Source: JAQUGA01 sp964521105
GTDB lineage: Bacteria; Bacteroidota; Bacteroidia; Bacteroidales; WCHB1-69
Direction of reading: 5' to 3'
NCBI GenBank assembly: GCA_964521105.1
Contig: CAZFPO010000150.1
Span: 1 to 5,544 of the forward strand
Length of the DNA: 5,544 nucleotides
The notes beneath the pieces were generated by a model, which was given only the letters and a program-made list of their open reading frames with translations, did no database searches and was not told the origin of the DNA. Shown here piece by piece: positions 1 through 4,847 of the stretch (position 1 is its first letter; every line of letters begins with the position of its first letter). The position numbers were made by a program, and so were the translations under genes.

Positions 1-60
1 CCACTTGCTTTTAAAACAGAACATTAACTTTCAACCTTTACTTAGAATAGAGCCATTAAT

Positions 61-106
61 TTTTCAATACTCAGCATATAGGATCTAAGTGTAGGAGTAT
101 TGAAAA
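61..106. repeat. Perfect 12-bp stem-loop upstream of the hydrolase gene
   Basis: Bases 61-72 (TTTTCAATACTC) are the exact reverse complement of 95-106, with a 22-base loop between them. No T-tract follows the stem on either strand, so it is not a standard intrinsic terminator. The rest of 1-284 shows no convincing coding region; all of it is AT-rich. The stem could be the 3' end of an upstream transcript, an operator for a dimeric regulator, or an RNA structure. The pairing is directly visible; any role is unknown. Confidence 0.6.
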
Positions 107-209
107 TAACTAATCAATATCAGTATCATAAACAAAACTCTTAACAATACAATGTGTTGTAATTTGATGTTTATTAGCAATTTACAATTTTTTTTATTTT
201 TTATCGAAC

Positions 210-233
210 AACCATGATACTTTTTTCATGGTT
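210..233. repeat. 8-bp stem-loop covering the most upstream ATG of the hydrolase frame
   Basis: AACCATGA (210-217) pairs perfectly with TCATGGTT (226-233) around an 8-base, T-rich loop. The ATG at 228 lies inside the right arm, so in RNA it would be buried in a hairpin. This is one reason to prefer a start further downstream for the hydrolase. A role as a weak terminator for an upstream gene, or as a leader structure, is possible but not shown. Confidence 0.5.
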
Positions 234-284
234 TCTTCGTTTCAAAGTTTTGGTAATTTTATGAGTGAGACAAGAATATCAAAA

Positions 285-1235
285 ATGAAAAAAAATAGAA
301 AAAACCTACCTAAAATTATCCTTTTAGTTTTTTTGTCAATTTTCGTTTTCATGAATATAATCGCTTATTTTCATGCCTATAAATTCACTCATTTTGTTGG
401 TAATGACATCTCGAAAACAGATTCTCCCGAAAAACTTTCAGATTTTCAAAAATTGAAAATATTACTAACTGGTTTAGATAATCCACGACCGACAAATACT
501 GAATTCCCTAAACAAGATTTCGAAATCATCAAACTAAAAAGTAACAAGGAGATTGAATGTTGGAGCATAAGAGTTGACAGTTCAAAAGGAACGGTCATTA
601 TTTTTCATGGATTTAGTGGACAAAAATCTTCTATGCTCGATAAATCAGATGAATTTTTAAAACTTGGATATAGCACTTTTTTAGTTGATTTTATGGGCTC
701 AGGCGGATCCGAAGGCAATCAAACAACAATGGGGTTTTATGAAGCCGAGCAAGTGAAAACCTGTTTTGATTATTTACATCAAAAAGGCGAAAAAAACATC
801 TGTTTGTTCGGAACATCAATGGGTGCAGTTGCCATTTTAAAGGCAATAGATGAGTATAAAATTAGCCCGTCTTCTGTAATTTTAGAATGTCCTTTTGGGT
901 CAATGTATGAAACTGTTTGTGCAAGGTTTAAAACCATGAATGTCCCTTCGTTTCCAATGGCTGGTTTACTTGTTTTTTGGGGAGGAATTCAAAACGGATT
1001 TTGGGCTTTTGGACACAATCCTGCAAATTATGCCAAAAGTGTACATTATCCAACACTATTGCTTTACGGTGAAGTAGATAAAAATGTCAGTAGAAAAGAA
1101 ATTGATGAAATATTTGAAAATTTGAATGGCAAAAAAAGACTTGTTACATTTCCACTGGCTGGGCATGAAAACTATTTAATCAAATACAAAAATGAATGGA
1201 TTAAATCTATCGATATTTTTTTATCGACAAACTGA
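285..1235 (+). CDS. Membrane-anchored alpha/beta hydrolase (serine hydrolase, COG1073/BEM46-like)
   Basis: Predicted serine hydrolase of the alpha/beta-hydrolase fold, held at the membrane by one N-terminal helix (about residues 9-29 from the start at 285) with the catalytic domain probably outside the cytoplasm. With numbering from the start at 285, visible landmarks are an oxyanion-type HG in FHGFSG (near 108), the segment DFMGSGGSEG (near 135-144), the nucleophile elbow GTSMG with Ser178, the acid Asp265 in YGEVDKNV, and the catalytic His294 in AGHENY. All three triad residues are present and in the right order. The frame is open from ATG 228, with further ATGs at 261 and 285. I chose 285 because MKKNRKN followed by a hydrophobic stretch is a normal signal-anchor start, and ATG 228 sits in a hairpin; 261 remains possible. 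Length (316 aa) fits the family. Substrate is unknown: esterase, lipase or peptidase-like activity are all possible. It is separated by 210 bases from the next gene and is probably transcribed alone. Confidence 0.85.
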   Translation: MKKNRKNLPKIILLVFLSIFVFMNIIAYFHAYKFTHFVGNDISKTDSPEKLSDFQKLKILLTGLDNPRPTNTEFPKQDFEIIKLKSNKEIECWSIRVDSSKGTVIIFHGFSGQKSSMLDKSDEFLKLGYSTFLVDFMGSGGSEGNQTTMGFYEAEQVKTCFDYLHQKGEKNICLFGTSMGAVAILKAIDEYKISPSSVILECPFGSMYETVCARFKTMNVPSFPMAGLLVFWGGIQNGFWAFGHNPANYAKSVHYPTLLLYGEVDKNVSRKEIDEIFENLNGKKRLVTFPLAGHENYLIKYKNEWIKSIDIFLSTN

Positions 1236-1236
1236 A

Positions 1237-1265
1237 TTTTTTTTTAACATTTAATTAATGTTTTA
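1237..1265 (+). terminator. Weak AT-only terminator-like stretch after the hydrolase gene
   Basis: A run of nine T (1237-1245) starts one base after the stop codon. It is followed by a 6-bp hairpin AACATT/AATGTT (1246-1251 with 1257-1262) and four T. A second 6-bp hairpin, TCGATA/TATCGA (1210-1215 with 1222-1227), lies just before the stop codon. Neither stem is GC-rich, so termination here is only suggested. The remaining spacer to 1445 shows no ORF; it holds one more small hairpin (ACTAAA 1369-1374 with TTTAGT 1379-1384). Confidence 0.3.
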
Positions 1266-1422
1266 AAATTCAATCGGCTAAATCGTTTTTTATCTAAGTA
1301 ATTTGTGTTATTTTTATGATTCATTTTAGGAAATTTAAACTCAAAATATGCAGTAGTGTTAAGTTTTAACTAAATAATTTTAGTCGTTTAACACATTCAA
1401 ATTACACCATGTATTTTTTTAT

Positions 1423-1430
1423 TAAATTTG
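1423..1430 (+). promoter_or_regulatory. Possible Bacteroidota -7 promoter element for the redox cluster
   Basis: TAAATTTG matches the TAnnTTTG consensus of the Bacteroidota housekeeping sigma factor. It ends 15 bases before the ATG at 1446, which would give a leader of only about ten bases. I see no good TTTG -33 element at the expected distance upstream, so the call is weak. The last three bases (TTG, 1428-1430) could be read as an alternative start codon, but the promoter match and the lipoprotein signal favour ATG 1446. Confidence 0.25.
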
Positions 1431-1445
1431 CCCAAAAAAGTTAAA

Positions 1446-1811
1446 ATGAAAAGTTGGTTTGTGAGTATTTTAAGTTTAACAGTACTAGTTATTATTACAT
1501 CATGTCGTTCCGAAAACGAAGAGGAATATTTTCGTAATTTAGTTTCAATTCATACCTGCGATACTATTTCTGTAACATATACCAATCAAATTAAACCAAT
1601 TTTTGATTCAAAATGTATTGAGTGTCGCACTAGCGGCTCTGTAGTTGGATGTGATTTGGATTCATACGATAATTCAATTAAGTACATTACATCAGTTCAA
1701 CCTAACACTAAGCTATTAGATTATGTTAAAAACAACGACCATCAAGGTGTAGTTATAGACACATGTAGTTTAAAGCAGTTAGCTAAATGGATGTTAAATC
1801 CTGCCTTATAA
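1446..1811 (+). CDS. Cytochrome-c-like lipoprotein with degenerate heme site (CxxCR)
   Basis: A 121-aa exported lipoprotein. From ATG 1446 it begins MKSWF with a hydrophobic core and a lipobox IITSC, giving Cys20 as the lipidated residue; this fixes the start. The mature part follows the pattern of small Bacteroidota lipoproteins with a mono-heme cytochrome c domain: a CDT segment (Cys38), then VTYTNQIKPIFDSKC leading into CIECR (Cys57, Cys60), a glycine/aspartate/tyrosine segment, and a C-terminal helix SLKQLAKWM. The normal motif is CxxCH. Here residue 61 is Arg (codon CGC, 1626-1628), one base from His (CAC). The usual distal Met segment (a PMP-type loop before the last helix) is also absent, while Cys38, Cys69 and Cys107 are kept. 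Heme binding is therefore doubtful. It is the first gene of the cluster, 18 bases before the barrel gene. The family assignment is from memory of the pattern; loss of heme is inference. Confidence 0.75.
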   Translation: MKSWFVSILSLTVLVIITSCRSENEEEYFRNLVSIHTCDTISVTYTNQIKPIFDSKCIECRTSGSVVGCDLDSYDNSIKYITSVQPNTKLLDYVKNNDHQGVVIDTCSLKQLAKWMLNPAL

Positions 1812-1829
1812 TCTAATCAAATAATATTT

Positions 1830-2705
1830 ATGTATAAATTAGCCTTCATAAGCGTTGCTCTTTTGCTATTTGTTAATGTTTTTTCACAAGACAGTATTCC
1901 TATTGTTGATGATTTTGGAGAAGACTCACAAATTGTAGATAAAAGTTTTCCCACCATACAAATTTTCAATTTTCCAACAACCGATGTTTTGAACAAAGGG
2001 GAGATGAAATTATATATTGGTCACCGAATGGGCGAAATTAGCATTGGATTAGATGGACTTTTCGGTCTTTTTACCGCCAATTCGCGAATTGGGGCAGATT
2101 TAGGCTTGCTCAAGCATTTAACTATTGGGTTTGGGTCAACCAGCCAGCAAAAAATTTATGATGGCTATGTAAAATATCGAATTATTCAGCAAGGCAATCA
2201 TAAAATGCCTATAACCATATCGATATTTTCGGATATTTCAGCCACTTTTGCCGAAAAAACATACCCGGATGGTAAAGATGAATTGTGGCGAAAATTGTCA
2301 TATTTTTCTTCTTTCATGCTGTCACGAAAATTCAGCGAAAGATACGCTGCCCAAGCCTCTGTTGCAGTTATACATAAAAATATGGTTGCATCAACCGATG
2401 ATAAAAATACGATGTATTCGGTCGGAATTGCCATGAATTACAAACTGAGTAGAATGTGGTACTTAGCCGGTGAATTTAACTATTTCCCTAGCGATCAGAT
2501 TAAATCCTACCAGGTTTCAAATAAGCAAATATCATTGGGATTTCAGTTGCATACCGGTCCGCGACATGTTTTTCAATTCTTTTTATCAAATTCAGGTGGT
2601 TTAAACGAAAATACCGTTATAACTGAAACCATGCATCATAAAAAAATGGCTTTAAATCATCTGCGCATTTGTTTTAATATTCCAACAACATTTAAATTAT
2701 TTTAA
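1830..2705 (+). CDS. DUF5777-like outer-membrane beta-barrel protein
   Basis: A 291-aa exported protein with an N-terminal signal peptide (hydrophobic core about residues 4-18, likely cleavage in the NVFSQ-DS region). The body alternates polar and hydrophobic residues in many short strands, as in a transmembrane barrel. It matches my memory of DUF5777 landmarks: FPTTDVLNKGEMKLYIGHRMGE (46-69), where family members have a KGxxxxxIxHRxG segment; a LTIGFG strand (97-102); GPRHVFQFFLSNS (233-245), corresponding to the family GHVFQLxxTNS; and a C-terminal strand LRICFNIPTTFKLF close to the family GFNISRVFTL ending. Length fits the family. The last residue is Phe, which suits recognition by the BAM insertion machinery. 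In other Bacteroidota this family is often beside cytochrome-c-type lipoproteins and YceI-like proteins, as with the upstream neighbour here. Its substrate, if it is a pore, is unknown. Confidence 0.75.
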   Translation: MYKLAFISVALLLFVNVFSQDSIPIVDDFGEDSQIVDKSFPTIQIFNFPTTDVLNKGEMKLYIGHRMGEISIGLDGLFGLFTANSRIGADLGLLKHLTIGFGSTSQQKIYDGYVKYRIIQQGNHKMPITISIFSDISATFAEKTYPDGKDELWRKLSYFSSFMLSRKFSERYAAQASVAVIHKNMVASTDDKNTMYSVGIAMNYKLSRMWYLAGEFNYFPSDQIKSYQVSNKQISLGFQLHTGPRHVFQFFLSNSGGLNENTVITETMHHKKMALNHLRICFNIPTTFKLF

Positions 2706-2721
2706 TAAAAACCGATAACGT

Positions 2722-3019
2722 ATGAGGAAACTAATACTTTTATTTTTTATGACAATCTTTGCAAATGGATTATTGTTTGCAGGCTTTATGCATTCAAATA
2801 TCAACATCGACAAGCCAAAAACGGCTAAGCCCGAAGTGATATCGGTGTTAACTCAGGGAGACACGATGATGCTTTTTCAGGTAAAAACGCTAACCGCCAA
2901 TGGACAATATGCTCCTCGACATGTATTAGCCATTTGGATTACCAACGAAAGCGATCAATATATCACAAGTTTAAAAGTGAGAGCAGCGACGTATAAAGCG
3001 AAATTAAATAAATGGAAAA
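2722..3019 (+). CDS. Exported protein with DUF2271-like N-terminus, cut by the assembly gap
   Basis: Only the first 99 codons can be read before the run of N. Residues 1-20 form a signal peptide (MRKLILLFF core, likely cleavage after LLFA). After a short linker, residues 47-99 read as beta strands with GQYAPRHVLAIWI (61-73), then a short turn and ITSLKVRAATYKAKLNKW. This closely follows the opening of DUF2271-type domains, where a Y-x-P-x-H/N-V-x-A-x-W-I strand is followed by a turn, a TLxV strand and a conserved Trp. DUF2271 proteins are periplasmic and recur near flavin- and iron-sulfur-type membrane redox genes, which fits the polyferredoxin downstream. The later part of that domain is missing from the visible sequence. 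It starts 16 bases after the barrel gene and is probably in the same operon. Confidence 0.65.
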
Positions 3020-3119
3020 NNNNNNNNNNNNNNNNNNNNNNNNNNNNNNNNNNNNNNNNNNNNNNNNNNNNNNNNNNNNNNNNNNNNNNNNNNNNNNNNN
3101 NNNNNNNNNNNNNNNNNNN
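3020..3119. other. Assembly gap (100 N)
   Basis: Exactly 100 undetermined bases, the conventional length for a scaffold gap of unknown size. The coding frame before the gap (set by ATG 2722) and the open frame after it (leading to the stop at 3276-3278) do not agree across 100 bases. If one gene spans the gap, its true length must leave remainder 2 on division by 3 (for example 98 or 101). Otherwise the gap hides at least one gene boundary. Confidence 0.97.
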
Positions 3120-3278
3120 TTACAAGGAACCGATTGGAAAGAAAAAACAAAAGGCACTTGGGAACGAAAACTTAAACTTAAAGTTTTAGAAACTACTCAA
3201 AAAGAAGCAACTCTTACCGTATTAAGAACATGTGAACGTGAAGGAGGAAAAGCAGTGTTAAAATTCAAGTTAAAGTAA
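3120..3278 (+). CDS. C-terminal coding fragment after the gap (identity uncertain)
   Basis: The only frame that stays open from the gap to the next gene gives 52 residues starting LQGTDWKEKTKGTWERKLKL and ending VLKFKLK before TAA at 3276-3278. The other two forward frames stop at 3173-3175 and 3187-3189. The peptide is basic, with alternating hydrophobic residues typical of two or three beta strands, and has one Cys in RTCEREGG. It may be the C-terminus of the DUF2271-like protein that starts at 2722, but I do not recognise in it the Trp-Asp/Gly strand that normally closes that domain. It could equally be the end of a separate gene hidden in the gap. Only three bases separate its stop from the polyferredoxin start, which implies co-transcription and likely translational coupling. 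Confidence 0.55.
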   Translation, partial: LQGTDWKEKTKGTWERKLKLKVLETTQKEATLTVLRTCEREGGKAVLKFKLK

Positions 3279-3281
3279 AAA

Positions 3282-4358
3282 ATGAGAAATGTTATTGGGT
3301 TTAAGTTAGCTAGTTTTTTACTTACACTTTTTTTAGTTTTTGGAGGTTTTGGAACGGCTACTAAATTGATTGCTGCAATTCCTCAAGTAACCGAACAACA
3401 AACTACTGACGAAGATGAATTTAAAGATTATGACGAATCAGCCGACACTGTTGCTTCTTGCAATGGTGATTGTGCTTCATGTCCAAATAGCCAAGCCGAA
3501 ATAAAAGATGATTCACTCATATCTAATAGTACATGGTGGATAATTGCTATTCTTGCAACTACTGTAATTGCAGGAATATTGGTGAGATTTAAAACCACTC
3601 GAAAATTTAGAATTTTATTCTTGTTAGGCTCAGTTGTATTTTTTGGAGTATATCGTGGGACTTGTCCATGCATGATTTCTTCGTTCGAGAATTTTGTACT
3701 AACAATAGTAGGAGCTGAATTTGTGTGGTATCATTTATTGTGGTTTATAGGGCTTATTCCAATTACGTATCTGTTTGGACGAGTTTTTTGTGGATGGGTT
3801 TGTCATTTAGGAGCTCTTCAGGAATTACTTTATCGACCAGGGAAATTAAATATTTTAACTTCCAGAAAATCAAGAATTGTGATGAAAGTTATACAATACC
3901 TTTTATTCTTGACATTAGTTATTCAATTGGTTGTTCAACAAGAAATATTTTGGTGTAAAATTGATCCTTTTTTATCTATTTATCAGCTAATGCTTGCCTA
4001 TAACTACGAAATATTAAGCATTGTTTTAATTTCATTATTACTAGTTACATCACTTCTCTCGTTTCGCCCTTTTTGTCGTGCTGCTTGTCCGGTTGGATTA
4101 ATTTTAGGCTGGATTGAAAAAATACCAGGAGCTGCTATTATAGGCTTAAAAAGTGATGGTTGCAAAAGTTGTTTGAGTTGTTCTAAATCATGTAATATTC
4201 ATGCTATTTATAAAAATAATAAACAAACAATTCTAAATAGCGAAGAGTGTATTATGTGTGGCGAATGTTTAGATTCATGTTCTCAGAGTGGTTTAGGTGT
4301 ATTTAGGGCTTCAAAAAAACATCGTTCTAAAACGATATTAGAATCTTTAAAAAGTTAA
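3282..4358 (+). CDS. NapH/NosR-like membrane polyferredoxin (4Fe-4S binding protein)
   Basis: A 358-aa integral membrane iron-sulfur protein of the NapH/NosR/Fer4_5 type, expected to carry electrons across the inner membrane. An N-terminal signal or anchor helix (8-32) is followed by an acidic segment (41-53) and a cysteine cluster CNGDCASC (60-67). Further helices lie near 84-103, 109-126, 147-166, 200-220 and 243-261. Family motifs are GRVFCGWVC (166-174), where His175 replaces the usual Pro, and FCRAACPVG (264-272). YRGTCPC (124-130) before SSFENFVL resembles the GCxC-(x)-GSxQN element of related proteins. Two C-terminal 4Fe-4S sites follow: Cys294/297/300/304 and Cys323/326/329/333, both CxxCxxCxxxC and both without the usual Pro after the fourth Cys. 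ATG 3282 is the first codon of the hydrophobic N-terminus. It is the last gene before the terminator. Electron donor and acceptor cannot be read from the sequence; quinol oxidation is a possibility from relatives. Confidence 0.88.
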   Translation: MRNVIGFKLASFLLTLFLVFGGFGTATKLIAAIPQVTEQQTTDEDEFKDYDESADTVASCNGDCASCPNSQAEIKDDSLISNSTWWIIAILATTVIAGILVRFKTTRKFRILFLLGSVVFFGVYRGTCPCMISSFENFVLTIVGAEFVWYHLLWFIGLIPITYLFGRVFCGWVCHLGALQELLYRPGKLNILTSRKSRIVMKVIQYLLFLTLVIQLVVQQEIFWCKIDPFLSIYQLMLAYNYEILSIVLISLLLVTSLLSFRPFCRAACPVGLILGWIEKIPGAAIIGLKSDGCKSCLSCSKSCNIHAIYKNNKQTILNSEECIMCGECLDSCSQSGLGVFRASKKHRSKTILESLKS

Positions 4359-4376
4359 GAAACAATACTGTATCAT

Positions 4377-4413
4377 AAAAAAGGTAGTTGAAATATTTCA
4401 ACTACCTTTTTTT
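4377..4413 (+). terminator. Strong intrinsic terminator ending the redox cluster
   Basis: GGTAGTTGAAA (4383-4393) pairs perfectly with TTTCAACTACC (4396-4406) over an 11-bp stem with a minimal centre. It is preceded by six A (4377-4382) and followed by seven T (4407-4413). The A/T flanks make it usable from both strands, so it could also stop transcription coming from the convergent araC-type gene. It begins 18 bases after the polyferredoxin stop. Confidence 0.9.
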
Positions 4414-4609
4414 ATTTAAATGAGCATAAAGATTAACTTTTTGGATTAAATTGGCATATTGGCTTGTTTGGAAGTCTTTGAAAATAGAATTTGCTGAAAA
4501 TTTTATTCACTTGGGCAAGTTTTATTAATTCAGTGAGAAAAACTATTAATTTCAAAGAACTTAAAGATGGGACCAAAAGCTAATCTTTATTTATGCTCAT
4601 CTATTTAAA
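4413..4609. mobile_element. MITE-like imperfect inverted-repeat element with flanking 8-bp direct repeat
   Basis: The ends ATGAGCATAAA (4420-4430) and TTTATGCTCAT (4590-4600) are perfect inverted copies. Pairing continues inward after a 4-base bulge: GATTA 4431-4435 with 4581-4585, then CTTTT with AAAAG and GG with CC at 4573-4579. Inner nested pairs are AAGT and CTTTGAAA (4472-4483) with 4550-4562, CTGAA (4494-4498) with TTCAG (4529-4533), and ACTTG (4509-4513) with CAAGT (4516-4520) at the centre. TATTTAAA occurs directly at 4413-4420 and 4602-4609, as a target-site duplication would. There is no ORF inside. A non-autonomous transposable element remnant is the best reading; a structured RNA is the alternative. 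The direct repeat is AT-only and overlaps the terminator T-tract, so it may be chance. Confidence 0.45.
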
Positions 4610-4627
4610 ATTAATTTCGTTTGTTTA

Positions 4628-4661
4628 AATAAGTGGAAAGGGTTTAAACTTTCCACTTATT
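4628..4661. terminator. Perfect 13-bp stem-loop in the convergent spacer, possible terminator
   Basis: AATAAGTGGAAAG (4628-4640) pairs perfectly with CTTTCCACTTATT (4649-4661) around the loop GGTTTAAA. It lies between convergent genes, 187 bases past the end of the minus-strand regulator. Neither side has a proper T-tract: TAATTTGTGTG would follow on the plus strand and TAAACAAACG on the minus strand. It may still end the regulator transcript. The stem is certain; the function is a guess. Confidence 0.45.
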
Positions 4662-4847
4662 AATTTGTGTGTGTTTGGTAATTAAGTTTAATTTATTGTT
4701 TTGCTTTTTTATTAATTACAAATATAGTCTTACATGTTCAAAAAAGTACAATTTAAGGTGTTTGAATTCATAAATTAAGACAAGCTCAATCGCTAAATCT
4801 CTGAACATAAATAGTATAAGAAATGTAAGTTGAGTTTATATCAACGT
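4662..4847. other. Non-coding remainder of the convergent spacer
   Basis: The full spacer between the polyferredoxin stop and the regulator stop is 489 bases (4359-4847). It holds the terminator, the inverted-repeat element and the 13-bp hairpin. In this remaining AT-rich part I see no ORF or RNA gene. Small inverted repeats are present (AATTAA with TTAATT at 4680-4693; GTTGA 4829-4833 with TCAAC 4841-4845), but they are too short to interpret. Confidence 0.6.

Noticed and set aside
228..284. N-terminal extension of the hydrolase from ATG 228
   Set aside because: The extra 19 residues show no domain feature, the ATG is inside a hairpin, and MKKNRKN plus a hydrophobic helix at 285 is the more natural start; ATG 261 cannot be excluded.
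1428..1445. TTG start giving six extra residues (MPKKVK) on the lipoprotein
   Set aside because: ATG 1446 gives a standard lipoprotein signal peptide directly, and the TTG is part of a TAnnTTTG promoter-like match.
2198..2434. Minus-strand ORF of 78 codons inside the barrel gene
   Set aside because: It lies wholly within the well-supported barrel gene on the other strand and shows no recognisable domain; a shadow reading frame. The overlapping plus-frame ORF at 2248-2436 is rejected likewise.
3120..3189. Frame-1 continuation of the DUF2271-like gene after the gap, ending at 3189
   Set aside because: It depends on the N-run being exactly 100 real bases. The frame ending at 3278 stays open longer, has better amino-acid composition and runs up to 3 bases before the next gene.
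3428..3958. Short ORFs on both strands within the polyferredoxin gene (3428-3673 minus, 3725-3958 plus)
   Set aside because: They overlap conserved cysteine motifs and membrane helices of the real gene and have no independent support.
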